Origin: Corbicula japonica
Lineage: Eukaryota; Mollusca; Bivalvia; Venerida; Cyrenidae
Assembly (NCBI GenBank): GCA_038501625.1
Contig: JAZAYU010000034.1
Location: 620,001 to 684,000, forward strand
Reading direction: 5' to 3'
DNA length: 64,000 bases
The translations under genes were made by a program, and so were the position numbers. Below, one piece after another: positions 39,201-50,844 of the stretch; the stretch's first letter is position 1; each line of letters opens with the position of its first letter. Under the pieces are notes generated by a model, which worked only from the letters and a program-made list of their open reading frames with translations, had not been told where the DNA came from and ran no database searches.

Positions 39201-39225
39201 AAAGTTTAAAGAAAAAAAGAAATGA
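30237..39225 (+). CDS. Roc-COR-death domain GTPase
   Basis: Ten exons: 30237-30297, 31145-31396, 32360-32535, 33105-33240, 34753-34944, 35448-35554, 36094-37482, 37714-37759, 38015-38127 and 39010-39225; phases agree throughout, 895 aa. The Roc GTPase (about 50-308) has P-loop GLFGAGKT at 57-64, switch I TS/TD near 76-80, DFAGQ at 221-225 and THKD at 301-304. About 120 residues are inserted between switch I and DFAGQ, Ser/Thr-rich with a basic HKRLKLESQRR. The COR domain follows (about 309-770; VPPAIYNRVISL, FCGWAVFEV). A death domain (about 797-890) has Trp814 in GKGWKYL and Trp850 in MNQWRIQ. Roc-COR-death is the C-terminal architecture of DAPK1; there is no kinase, ankyrin or LRR part here. 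Roc-COR proteins act as dimeric GTP switches, and a death domain implies recruitment of a signalling partner. Exon 3's donor (tat|gtcaga) is weak. Without splicing at 37482 the frame stops at 37501-37503, giving a form without the death domain. Confidence 0.82.
30905..31135. repeat. Two opposed family D tail fragments just before the P-loop exon
   Basis: 'cctgatatgcatagttaactttt' at about 31018 and its inverted counterpart 'aaatatgcatatcaggaat' at about 31107 lie 10-130 bases upstream of the acceptor of exon 2 of the Roc-COR-death gene. Confidence 0.5.
31870..32145 (+). repeat. Dispersed repeat family D, 5' portion, in a Roc-COR-death intron
   Basis: 'ggtttaagagtttatgatgg', 'tcggtaagatcatcgagtac' and 'gttgatgggtgggatgga' match the upstream half of the family. 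Confidence 0.65.
32600..32785 (+). repeat. Degraded family D fragment
   Basis: 'tttcaccaaaacaaatttg', 'gcggtaaccctgctggttct' and nearby sequence match the middle of family D. It lies in the intron after exon 3. Confidence 0.4.
34140..34570 (+). repeat. Longest family D copy, in a Roc-COR-death intron
   Basis: Begins at 'catgatatattcttcagcgcgctgca' and ends at 'ttttgttttgccactta', joining the upstream and downstream halves seen separately elsewhere. It shows the family is at least about 600 bp long. It is intronic, upstream of the DFAGQ exon. Confidence 0.65.
35220..35390 (-). repeat. Arm of the fold-back family in a Roc-COR-death intron
   Basis: 'aaataaagatacatta', 'tgtgcaaagttt', 'gcattttgccatta' and 'ataattttctttt' match the right arm of the 23.8-24.5 kb element. 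It lies 60 bases before the THKD exon. Confidence 0.6.
37501..37503 (+). other. Alternative stop codon of the Roc-COR-death gene
   Basis: If the donor at 37483 (gagaaa|gtaaag) is not used, the COR exon reads seven codons further and ends at TAA. The related gene at 53.9-58.9 kb splices at the matching point (aaagag|gtaaca), so splicing to the death domain is likely the main form. Confidence 0.5.
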
Positions 39226-39447
39226 CTTTCTTTTAGATTTTCTGTAAAAATAGATTTTACTGTCGAAATATGAGGCTTGCAAAGGAACCAAAAGTTTAGT
39301 GTTTATGTTGGCAGCCATGACCGTTCGTAAGTTGCAGTTTTAACCATTAATATACATACGAAGGGCTGGAATGATATTATATCTACTGCTTCATCGTAAG
39401 CTCTTTATGTTTTATGGTTTATTCAATCGTTTACTTTCTATCTTTTT

Positions 39448-39490
39448 AATAAAAGTATAAAATTATTATAGGCATTCAGATTTCAATAAA
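39448..39490 (+). promoter_or_regulatory. Polyadenylation signals downstream of the Roc-COR-death gene
   Basis: AATAAA occurs at 39448-39453 and again at 39485-39490, 220-265 bases after the TGA stop. Confidence 0.45.
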
Positions 39491-39499
39491 GTAATTGTC

Positions 39500-41375
39500 G
39501 TTGATTTCAAATGTGATAAAGATATAAAAGGAAAAAGCCTCACTCCTTAATAAACTCATATAAAAAGTAAGCTGAGAGAGACTTTGTTATTTAAAATTTA
39601 TAATGGTACTTTTGTGCAGTATTTCAGCAGTTAAAAACATAATCCCCTTACAAACAGTTACCAGTGTCTGAAAGTGGTGATCTTGTATATCAGCCCTTTT
39701 TGTACAAACTAGTTTGGTATTCAGTTTGCGTTTATATGTCAAATCGTTGCAAAGTGTTTTGATTCACGTTATTTGCATGTATCATTTACAAAAAACAATA
39801 GTACTGTTTAACAAAAAGTCACCCGTGCAAAAATGAGATTTTAAATTGCTCGGATTTAGGTAGCGAGGCGCTATCGCCGAAGCGGTACAGCTTCGCTACC
39901 TGCAATTTCCTGTTCTGAGCCTGCATCTTCGTTAATACTATGAACAATTGTAAAACATAGAAATGATGAATATTACAGGTAAAATGTTAACCAAATAAGT
40001 CATCCATTGTATATATTTTTGTCAATGACATTATGCAAAATAGCATAAACCTACATAAATTTGTTTAACTCTAATTTTATAACATATTATTATCATTATA
40101 GTCCAAACATTTAAAAACTTAAATGATTTCCCTGCAGGAAAAGATACTTAATCAAAACACATGTTAACCATATACTTCATAATAATACACCGATTTAATT
40201 AAATTAAATTAAAATATTGTAAAAAAAAAGACTATGATGCAGAAACGTATATATACTCGTATGTTTTAGGTGTGCTTATAGGGCGTTATTCTTGTTAAAG
40301 TTAAAATGAACATGTTTATTTACTATAAAGTTTGTTGATGCATCTCTTCCATTTTTGTAAACAAACTGAGAAAAATGTATGAATAAAATTTAACCAGTAG
40401 ATGGTGTTTCAATTGTCTTGTTAAACTGTTGAAACAGGCGTGGAGAAAGTACGGTTTGTAACGGACCTAGATTCATGCCTTTAGTTCCCACTGTCAAAGT
40501 AAATCATCTGAGGGATTTTGTACACATTAATATTTATAATGAAATTTACTTAAATATGTTTTAGCTGATTTTGTGATTATTATAAACAAACAAAACAGTT
40601 TTGCTTCCCTTTTTATTAAACACAAAAAAAATATTTGAGAAGCTAATATTGCCCCACCTTTTCGCATTATTTGTTCAACGTAGTAATGTCTTGTGCATAA
40701 ATTGTGTTATTTTCAGTAAATTGCCAATTTGTTAACTCGGTTGGTGAGTTAGGTACTTGCAATATAAACACCTCATATTTATTTGCTTAAGAGTTTTAAT
40801 CTGTGAATAGAAATTTTATTTTCATATAATTGTATCCATTTTTTCTAGAGCTCATGTATAAGAATAAAATGTTTCGTCTCTCATTTAAAGCAGCTACAAG
40901 AGATGGGGAAAGTGGGAAATAACTTTCCTTTATTACTTTAGTGAAACGTGGCGGAAACTTTGAAGTCAGATATAACACTTAAGTCTCTGATTTAAAATAT
41001 TAGTATTGATTTTTTTTCAGCTGTCTACGCTGCCTTTTGACCAACTACTATTTTGTATATGAATTATTATGAAGATAAAAAAAACGAAACACTATTGCGA
41101 TAAGTAGCAATTTATACCAGGCATCTAGCAGGTTGATGAGGTATTCGCTGGTAATATTTAACAGTAAGTAAAAACTGCTGAAAACGTCTTTTTCTGTCAG
41201 TTACGTATAGATCTTGCTATTCTGCTTTGTTAAAAGATATTGAAATAAGGCATACACAAGCATTCATAATTTGTCGGAATAATTTGTCAATTGTTTATTT
41301 AAAATGCTAATTTTATCATTTTTAATATTAACAGCTTTAATATTTTCTAATCATTAATCGACATAGCTGTCAACA
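39500..41375. other. Non-coding, AT-rich
   Basis: No gene is seen. The only notable item is a GC-rich hairpin at 39859-39900, with ends GGTAGCGA and TCGCTACC. Confidence 0.5.
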
Positions 41376-41379
41376 GATA

Positions 41380-41855
41380 TCAGAGCAATGAGTCATGGGC
41401 ATTTATCGTATGAGTGCTGAGTATCACTTTATCAAGCTGATAGGCATATCTAAAGTAGTTAACGTCATTGGGAAATATGTGAAGTGTCATTGACCCATTC
41501 AAACGAGACATTCCTGATACTAAACCAGAACATTCAAAATCCCATTCAAAATCACGAAGCATAGATGTATAAAAGTGATTAGTGATAAACAATATATTGT
41601 CAATCCTTTCACTAGTCTACGAGCTAAAGAACAGACTGACCTGCTCACTTTAAAAATATAAATATAATCCGATAGACCAGTTCGTACGAAGTAGCCTTTT
41701 AAAAGCGTTCGGGTATTTACAAATAGTTAGGTCAGATACACAATGAACACATATCTTTGCCTACAACTGATTAGAGTGTGTTTTTACGTTAACTTAATCA
41801 ACATTTTCCAACTCACCTCACCGAAAATAGAGCTTCGTCACTTTATATTAATTTT
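41380..41855. repeat. Segmental duplication copy C with the MITE-free site
   Basis: 41545-41850 matches 4195-4700 ('aacattcaa', 'ttgtcaatcctt', 'atcaacattttccaa', 'aaaatagagcttcgtcactt'). It lacks the element that sits at 4261-4517. Confidence 0.6.
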
Positions 41856-41863
41856 TTACCACC

Positions 41864-42280
41864 TTGGAACAGTCAGTGGTAAAACATATTGCTACCGGGA
41901 TGGGGTAGTTGATGACGTTTAAATAATGTTCTAGGGTGCACAAACATCACAATCGGGCCTACAGGTTCTCACAAAAGCAAAGAACTAGAAGTTTCATTGG
42001 ATATTAAGTCAAATATAACTTTCTACTCGACAAAGTTACATGCAAAAATGTAATATATGAATATCAGAAATCGCCACACTCACAAAACACATCCTCCCCA
42101 CGCAGCGAAAAAGAAGAGAGGAACAGACAGAGAAACAGCATATTTGTTACAGGTATGTCAATTCAAATAGGACGCCACAAACAATTAACGAAAAAGAGAA
42201 CCTTATGGGATACCGCCTTGGAACGGTCAGTGGCAAAACAATGCCACTGGGGGTTTAAACCAGGTTCTAGGCCGGTGGAA
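41864..42280 (-). repeat. Two family D copies, inverted
   Basis: 41864-41990 and 42058-42275 both read as the complement of family D ('ccgccttggaacggtcagtg', 'ccactgggggtttaaaccag'). They are the only clear copies on the complement in this window. Confidence 0.65.
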
Positions 42281-42519
42281 CGGCAAAAACCGGACCAGCA
42301 TAAACCGGGAAAATTCTAAAAGCCTAGTTCACATTGTACTTGTATACATCCCCAGTGCCTACCGGTTTGGACATCGGGACCAACCGGTAATACAACCTTA
42401 GCGACGCCAGAAAGAACCGCACTGAATCGAGATAAATGAATTTAAAATATAAAATCATGGTTAAAAGCGACTTATGTAGTTGAATCAGCTACACGGGCTT
42501 GCACTGTAGCCATATAGTC

Positions 42520-42640
42520 TCAGCTAGAATTTTTTTGGGACCGATATGGGTCTCATCTGGGAACCTACATGGGTCCCATATGGGCTGCCTACATGGGAAT
42601 CATAATGAGGAGTGGAACCGGGTTTCACATGGGTCCCAAG
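42520..42640. repeat. Short block of minisatellite-like motifs
   Basis: Several 'catatgggtc', 'ctacatggg' and 'gggtcccatatgggctgcct' motifs resemble the unit of the 43.3-44.2 kb array, about 700 bp away. Between 42640 and 43300 nothing is recognised. Confidence 0.5.
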
Positions 42641-43309
42641 TCCTGACTCTCCTGATCGTGGTGAGTCTTAAACCAAAAGACACAAAATTGATCTCTCAGC
42701 GTTTGCAAAGAGAATATACTCAAACCGACTCAAACTGCTGAAACATCGTCTGTGTAACAGCTAAGCAATCGCATTATTGCAGAATTGCACAGATTTGTTT
42801 AAAACGACGTAAGAATCGATATTTGAATAAGGAGACATGAATTTTCGTTAACAGAGACAATACCCTCTAAAAATTTAGTGACTTTTGATTTTACCCCTAC
42901 CTTTATTAATTGCCTGTGGTAACTAAACGAATGTTGGGAATTTTATGATTATTTCATACAAAGAAGTGAAAATGATGTATCTCATTATGTTCCAAGTTTC
43001 AATAGTATACTCCGTATACATGCTGAGAAATTTAAAAGTATGATCGGTGTAGTTAGAACATTAATGAAGTGTATGTAAAAAGTAAAAGTAAATGTGTTGT
43101 TGTGATTTTGAACTGCTGATTTTGGACTTTATTATTAACCACATGGCTTCTCTGAACATAAAATATCCCCTTTTTCGTTATTTCGTTATTTCAATTAGTG
43201 TTTTTTAATCACACTGTCCTGGCAGTTCTCGATTATGATTAAAATCATATACATACGTTTTGAGGTCACAGTCTTTTATATATTTACATACTATAACGGC
43301 AAACCTACA

Positions 43310-44225
43310 TGGGATAAACGATATATAGCCCATATGCGACCCATATGCACTTTCTCCAGATACAGCCCATATGGGCTAGCCCACGTACTTCCCATATGAG
43401 ACTCATATGCACTTTTACAGGTACAGCCCATATGGGCTAGCCCACGTACTTCCATATGAGACCTATATGCACTTTTACATGTACAGCCCATATGGGCTAG
43501 CCCACGTACTTCCCATATCAGACCAATATGCACTTGTACAGGTACAGCCCATATGGGCTAGCCCACGTACTTCCCATATGAGACCAATATGCACTTTTAC
43601 AGGTACAGCCCATACGGGCTAACCCACGTCCTTCCCATATGGGACTCATATGCACTTTCCCAGAATGTCTATATGGGCTTGCCTACGTACTTCCCATATG
43701 AGACATATATGAACTTTTACAAGTACAGCCCACATGGGCTAACCCACGTACTTCCCATATGAGACCAATAAGCACTTTTACAGGTACAGCCTATATGGGC
43801 TAGCCCACGTACTTCCCATAGGAGACCAATATGCACTTGTACAGGTACAGTCCATATGGGCTAGCCCACGTTCTACCCATATGAGACCAATACGCACTTT
43901 TACAGGTACAGTCCATATGGGCTAGCCAACGTTCTTCCCATATGAGACCCATATGCAAATTTACATGTACAGCTCATATGAGCTAGCCCACGTACTTCCC
44001 ATATGAGACCTATATGCACTTGTACAGGTATGGGCTTACCTACGTACTTCCCATATGGTCTCATATGCACTTTTCCAGTCTATATGGGCTTGCCCACGTA
44101 CTTCCCATATAGGACAATTTTGTGATCTAGATGGCGATGACTGACCTATATGAGTCCTATATGGTTAAACCTATATGGGTTTGCCCAGATACAGCCCATA
44201 TGGTACCCATATAGGCATATTATAT
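43310..44225. repeat. 61-bp minisatellite rich in CATATG palindromes
   Basis: About 13-14 units of 61 bp, e.g. starting at 43363 and 43424. Each holds the palindrome GCCCATATGGGC, then 'tagcccacgtacttcc', a second CATATG and 'gcacttttacaggtaca'. Units differ by a few bases, and the last ones are shortened. Open frames on both strands here arise because 61 is not a multiple of three and the unit lacks stops; they are not genes. Confidence 0.9.
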
Positions 44226-44519
44226 GGGGTGGATCCGCCGTGTCTTTACCGGTATTTACTGGATGCTACAGCGCAAAACTGGCACGAGTCGGAGCTACGT
44301 TGGCTCTCCTATGTACACACCGTGGCAAAACCGGGAGTAACCGTATCTCCACCTCGACACAGCCCATGTCAGTTTATTACGGTTTCTTCCGGTGGTCTTA
44401 CGTTGGAGAGAGAGATCATGCGAAAAACTACGGTGATGCCCCGGATTTCCCCCGAAATCAGACGGTATTCGTTTTTCTCTCGGTAAGTTCTACTTGTATT
44501 AAAATTTAAACATCACCGG

Positions 44520-45389
44520 GGTCATTTAACACGTTTTATCCCGATTTAAAGGAGTATATCACAATAAGTTCAAACGGACAGAACTTTTTAAAACTTTGCA
44601 CAATTAAAGAGAATTCCTTCACAAACAAAATGATATAAAGAAAAATATAGCTTTCCACGCTTGCTTTTGAGTAATCGCTCATTATTAGACCCCTCTATAC
44701 GGCCATTTTGAAGGGATTTTGAGAAAACGCACATATATCTTTTAAATGATTGTTACATCTGGAATTCCTAATCAACACCTTATATCTATGCATTTTTTTG
44801 TTTGGAATTATGTGTATGTATGGATTTGGATGGAATTATGTGAGATTTTTTTGTATATTTGAAGAAAATACTTTGAAAATGACCAAAATATCCAACAAAA
44901 CAGGGAGACAATTCAGTCCCTGACTGGAAAAAAATCTATATATCTTTTTTTGTAACTGACAGATTTTTTTTAAACTCCATAAAATGACACAGTATATATT
45001 TCTAAACAAAACAAAAACAAAAAAACAGGGGCTTCCAGGCTTAAATTTTCCTATATTCCTTCAAAGTTGGTCATATAAGTCAAAAATATCTCTAATTTTA
45101 ATGCAATTCTACAAATATCCATCATAACATGTATAAATAGTTTTATAACATGCTCATCAAAACTAATTTCATATTTTGAAAGAAATAACTATTTCTTTAT
45201 CAAGAACAGTAATATCCATACGAGGGGGTGGGGGTGGAGAGTTGTGAGGTGATCTATCATCAGCATCGGAATAAGCAATTCCTACTCATGAGTTATTATA
45301 TTTGTTTATTTATGCTGTTGTGATTATAAAGTCACCATGCAGTAAAGGTTGTTGTTGTTGTCATAATTATATCAGTTTTCTATCATAAA
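44520..45389. other. Non-coding stretch
   Basis: AT-rich, no gene or clear repeat seen. A short G-run (gagggggtggggg) is at about 45221. Confidence 0.5.
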
Positions 45390-45677
45390 CTAGATTAAAA
45401 TTACTTGTAAGTCTAACAAATCATTACAATTGCTGCATCTCATCTGTTTGGCGAGATGACCTAGCTCAACAATTCGCCTCCCGTCACTCCAGTTTAACGT
45501 TTTATCGTCCTGATCACACGTACTCTGGTTATTATCTACTTCGGACGTCAAATTATCCGAAACACTTGAATCATTGTCAGGGCAAATTATCGAACCAAAT
45601 AATTTACGTTTCTTCACAGCTTGGTGATTTCCATCACTAACGAACCTGCCCTTCTTGTTTCTCTCGCGTGAGGCCAT
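45390..45677 (-). CDS. Orphan first exon, possibly of a Mutator-like transposase-domain protein
   Basis: On the complement a Met-initiated frame of about 95 aa has a basic N-terminus (ERNKKGRF, KKRKLFG, nuclear-localisation-like), an acidic Ser/Asp middle, and ends in WSDGRRIVELGHLAKQMRCS followed by NCNDLLDLQ. The W..GRRIVELG..L....C..C pattern is, from memory, typical of the N-terminus of large invertebrate protein families with a Mutator-like transposase domain. A possible donor (caa|gtaatt) lies at about 45398-45403, and no following exon is seen in the next kilobases. It may be a fragment left by a mobile element or the first exon of a gene with distant exons; the family call is tentative. 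Confidence 0.35.
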   Translation of the reverse strand: MASRERNKKGRFVSDGNHQAVKKRKLFGSIICPDNDSSVSDNLTSEVDNNQSTCDQDDKTLNWSDGRRIVELGHLAKQMRCSNCNDLLDLQVILI

Positions 45678-46576
45678 TCTCACGGACGACTACTTTGTGA
45701 GAAATAATTTGAAATATTTAATCGATTTGTACGCAACAGTCGAAGTACTACTCAACTAACACCGGTAACTGAGAAAAATACATTTCGTGAAACTAGCGCT
45801 TGCGTAGAAAAGTGCGCGTAAACTATTGTTATATACTCCTTTAATGAGGTTTTTCTCGGCTTCGCTAGGGCTGTGGTCGAGGTTGGCCACGGTGCCCAGG
45901 ACGCATCGAGGCTGTTTACGGGAATATTTGTCTTACATCATTACACCTTAGTTCTGAAGGGATACACCACTCTCTTACACTATCGGCTCATTACATTCAC
46001 CTCTGTTATAGGCTGGGACTACTTTCAACTACTTTTACTTTAACTCAAAAATAGTTCACCAATTAAATTTAAAATTGCTTTGGTTTCTTTGGTTTGAATG
46101 AAAGATAGTGAAGATATATGTCACTTGTTAAACCACATGCTTTAACCACAAGCTTTCATATTCATAAACATGACTGTATAAAATAAGGCCGTCGAGTTAT
46201 GTCAAAAATCTTGACAATGAGCCTTTCGCAGAGATGTAAAGTTAGTGTAAGGATCGACAACTCTACGAAGGAGATTTGGGATACACCTAAATAAACAAAA
46301 TGTGATATTTTTTGTCAAGTACCCGTTTCACTTATTTTCAGCGTCCAGACTGTTCAAAAATGTTTCCAGTTTCCATTTTAGAGAAAAGTAACAAACTTTT
46401 TTTTACATTTGGCGTATGGCTGATACAACGCAAGCGATAACTCTAACCTTTTTGGCGGGAAATTTCCGTTTTATTTTTAGATTTAGGCAATGGTTGAAAA
46501 ACCTAATTGATAATGATCCAGAAAAACATAGTACACATAGTTTCATATCTACTGTTGGTTGCATAGTGTATAGGCG

Positions 46577-49500
46577 ATGAAATTATATTCAATGATGAAT
46601 CGCTTCTTTCTGTTGGGTTTTCTCCTATGTCTTAAAATGTATACAGTTACAGCTGATGCAGGTAAGTCATTTAAAAAATCTTATTTTCAATAAAAACTTA
46701 GATTTCATTAAATACCGATAAACAAAGTGTTGATGTATCTTCTATCAAATAGGTAATTCAAATAGAGAAAATCGACCTACCTATATTTCTATCATAATAG
46801 TAAACTTAACAGCGACGAACACAACAATCCAAATATTCCTTTAAATTATATCCTTTGAACACAAGAAATGACTCTCGAATCTGTACAGTTTGGGAGATTA
46901 ATCGTTTTGGTATGAAGGTTTCACTGTATTGTGTTCATGAAGTACATCTAGAATATGTTTCCAAAAGAATGAATTCGAGGTGAAGAGGTCTGTAATTGTG
47001 TATGTAGCTTCTCTCGACCATTTTTTTATTCTAAGAACGACCTGCAACAAGTGTTTACTTTATGTATGTATAGAGTCTAATTCACTAGATAGTTATGTAA
47101 CTCAATATGAGAGATCTGAAATTATGCAGATAAGCTCATGCTTAATATTTTCTCATTAAGGTTATTTCTGGCACATCACTGATTTTCATTGGGACTTTTC
47201 CTACTGGAGTGGCCAGCTCTCGTGCAATGGGATGAACATCAGTGAGCCTGGTGTGTTTGGGAATCAGTGGTGTGATGCGCCTTGGAGACTTGTAGAAGAA
47301 TCCATTAAGGGAATGAAGAACCTAAAATCAGATGTAGATTTTATCATCTGGACGGGGTAAGGTGTCAGTGTTCTCAATATAAAAGCTTAACTTAAAAATA
47401 AGGGCATTAGGACGAGTTTGAACATTGAAACAATTTCAATAATTAATTTGTACTCCTTCTTAAACAGCTTAAACGTCAACCGGTTCGGTTAGATCTTTTT
47501 GTCAATTGTGGAAAAATATATTTAAAGCAATAATTTCGTTTTGATTTTGCTTGATAATATGCAAGATGCTTACCGAAAATATGTTGCAATTAGTTTAGTT
47601 TCCGCATGTGTTTACTTTCACAAATGTCACACTTATTGATAGACTCATTTTAACCAATTCCGGTTAATTCAGTCTGTTCCAAATATAAATCTGGAGACAC
47701 CTCTCGAAGTGTTTTTGACTGTCAGATTTGACAGCTGTGTAATGGTTTTGATAGACCAAATAAATTTGCACATGTTTCCTGTCTAAGACTTCAAAATAAT
47801 TTTTAAAATAATGTGTAATAAATTAAAAAAAAACACTATTATGTAAAAAGTTAGTTGTTTTTATTTAAGTACATGTATTTACAAAAGCAGTTAAGCACTC
47901 ATGACATCAAAAGTTCCACTGTATGGCCTTCAGGAATTGCACAAAGCGAATTTGATACACTCTTTTAGTCATCTTTACATGGGTTAGAAATGATACAATC
48001 ACATGGTAGCACAACACAGCCTCTCATCGTGTGGAGCTCCAATGTTGGATTGCTAGATACTGTTGACCCAGTAACTTTTAAGACACTTTACCATCTTTGT
48101 CTTGGATAACTCAAAATAAGATGCTAAGGACCTTAAGACATGACCAATAGATTAGCTTGCGATGGTAAGACCATAATTCTTTCGTTTTGGGGTCATTAAA
48201 GGTTAGTACTTTTGCGATGGATGTCATGCGTAATACTTCGCGTTGCAAAATTTTGCACACGAGCGTCTGCTATAGTATTTGTCGATGAGGCGTTCGAACA
48301 GAAGTAAACAATAGATCAAAGATTAAAGTTCGTCAATGTTTCGTTCAAATTCTATTCATTGCAACTTAATTATCATTTTCACTAGTTCTACGGAACTGGT
48401 TGACAAACTGTATTCCATTTGCGACGGTGACGATTTAGATCAGCCTGTCAGTCTGATAAGCATCTACACTTATCTCCATCTGGTCAATTATGACTTATGA
48501 TCTTTAATCTAAAAGTGAACAGTGTAGATCCGGATTAGCTTGCACACATGGGATATAAGGTATATCTATGGCGTAAAGGGTTAGTTGCATACCTTGCTTT
48601 AAATGTTAGGAAATTATATATGTACATTAAGAAAAAAAGCTCATCACTGTTTTGCAGCACAGAAGGTTTTACTTTAAACGGCAACACATTCAAAGAATCT
48701 CTTTGACCGTAATAATTATTGTCTCTTATCTTCATACAGTGACACAGTTCCACATGTAGCTGCGAGCAGCCTTAGTATAGACGTCAATACAGAATTAGTT
48801 AAAAATGTCACCCAGCTTTTAAAATCGGAATTTCATAACAAGAAAATTTACGCAACATTTGGAAACCACGATTACTATCCAAACGGTCTTTACCCTCCAC
48901 ACGGCAATGCAATTTACAATGCATCGTATCTAATTTGGAAGGAATGGATAAACGATAAAAGTCAAGAGGAGGCCTTTTTAAAAGGTATAGGAACGTCTGC
49001 CAGAGCCAGTTTTTCTTTGCTTCAGTAGTCCCTATAACATTTCATTTTTATTTCTATAGTACTGAATTGTCTTCTTGACTTCAATGATGTTATTTTCTAA
49101 GAGGCTGATGTAAGCGTTTGTTATTTCTAGTTATAATATGTGCACATATGGATGAGAAAAATTACTTAACAATTACTTGAAAATAGTGAAACTTCAATAA
49201 TTCAAGATTTGTAAAATGAAATAAAGATTTGTAAAATGAAATTTTCTCACCGATTCCTGGGTTTTGTGATCTCGGTGCAGTATTGTTTAAATTCTATAAA
49301 CCTACACATTTCACCGAAATCAAACATTTTATTTTATTTAAATCTTTATTTGCAGGTGGATACTATACTGTTCTTGCACAGCCCAAGATTCGTATTGTGG
49401 CCTTGAATTCAAACATGTACTACACTAAAGATACTGTAACGTCCAGCTTAGAAGACCCCGCAGATCAGTTCAAGTGGATGGAGTCTGTGCTGCAAATGGC

Positions 49501-50739
49501 AAGAGAAAACAGTGAAAAGGTATGTTTCGTCCATCTTATAATGTAATTTCTTAAAGGAAAGTAAAAGGTTTAATATTTTTTTCTATTAAGTTTTGAGATA
49601 AACATGGCTAGTGAACTGATTTTGTTAATATTACCAATAAATAAACTTTGACCTAGTATAATTGTAAGTGCAAACTGGGCATCGATTTGTTATTAAGAAT
49701 GGCAAATGAAATTGAGGCTATCAAAATAATAATCTCCCATTCTTTATTCTTTATACTGTTAAGTTACTTGGATTTGCCAAATATGCATACATTTTGCTTT
49801 TTGTAGGTCATTTTGATAGGTCACGTTCCACCAGGATACACAACACCACGTGGTGTGCTATGGATGACGAAGACTTTCAACCAAAAATTTATTAATATTA
49901 TCTACAATTTCGCCGATGTTATTGTCGCAATGCACTTTGGACATGAACACCATGATAGTTTTCGTCTGTTTTATGACCCAGCAGGTATGATAGGTATCAG
50001 TGATATCATACCGTGTGTGTTAGACACGTAAATAAATAAATGTTTATCTCCACACATGACTTCTGTTTACTTATTCTCATTTTAACCTTTTATCACAAGA
50101 GCACACGTGTATCTTTTCATATCTATGCTTTTAGTTGTCAGTATTAATATTAAATGCTTTTCTTCAATAGGTTGTCCTGTAGTGAGTTTGTTTGTGGCCC
50201 CATCAGTGACACCTTGGAGATATAAGCTTCCTAACGGCGAGGTGGAGCCAGCCCACAACCCCGGTGTTAGGCTGGTTTCATACGACCGGCAGACTGGAAA
50301 ACAACTGGAATTGTCGCAGTACTACGTTGACCTTAATGTTGCCAATCGAGATGCTTCACTTCATTGGGTTTTAGGTTACAACGCAACATCTTTGTACCGA
50401 ATTCCTGATATTACTCCAAAGTCTATGGACCAAGTCGTGGCAAAAATGACGTCATCCAATGACGTAAACTTTAAAGCGTATATAAACTGGTACAATACAA
50501 ATGCGAGCACATCGAAAGAATTCCCGTGTGACGATTCTTGCTATAAGTCTGCCATGTGTGGTTTCAAATATCTCACAGAAGAGCCTTTCCAGAATTGCTT
50601 GAAAACAGCCAATGCTACCACTCGAGCTGCCAATTGTAGCACTCATGCAGCTAATGGAAGCAAATCTATTTACATGTTTTGTTCCAGCAAATTGCTTCTT
50701 TCTATATCTCTTATATTGTTTTGCATGCAATGTATATAA
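46577..50739 (+). CDS. Acid sphingomyelinase-like phosphodiesterase (SMPDL3-like), GPI-anchor type
   Basis: Six exons: 46577-46661, 47161-47356, 48740-48984, 49356-49519, 49807-49984 and 50171-50739; all phases agree, 478 aa. The N-terminus is a signal peptide (FFLLGFLLCL). Metal-binding and catalytic motifs of the calcineurin-like phosphoesterase fold are DFH (36-38), WTGD (92-95), GNHD (135-138), GHVPPG (235-240) and GHEHHD (275-280). The C-terminal domain has paired cysteines, then a Thr/Asn-rich segment with NAT, NCS and NGS glycosylation sequons and a hydrophobic end (LLLSISLILF), as in GPI-anchored SMPDL3B. Family members hydrolyse phosphodiester or nucleotide substrates outside the cell, and SMPDL3B modulates lipid composition and Toll-like receptor signalling in mammals. 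The substrate here is unknown. The gene runs tail-to-tail with the 53.9-58.9 kb gene and is the intact sister of the broken copy at 24.9-27.9 kb. Confidence 0.9.
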
Positions 50740-50844
50740 GACAAAACAGTTGCGAATTGAATTTAAATGAATTTTGCAAAGCCATTGTAAATACATGTTT
50801 TCATCTATTAAAGCTATACATAAATAATTAAATATTTGATTTAA

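Noticed and set aside
43310..44225. CRISPR-like regular array
   Set aside because: Units are contiguous 61-bp tandem repeats without unique spacers, and the genome is eukaryotic.
43291..44509. Several 70-120 residue frames on both strands
   Set aside because: They are translations of the 61-bp minisatellite, whose unit lacks stops; repetitive sequence explains them.
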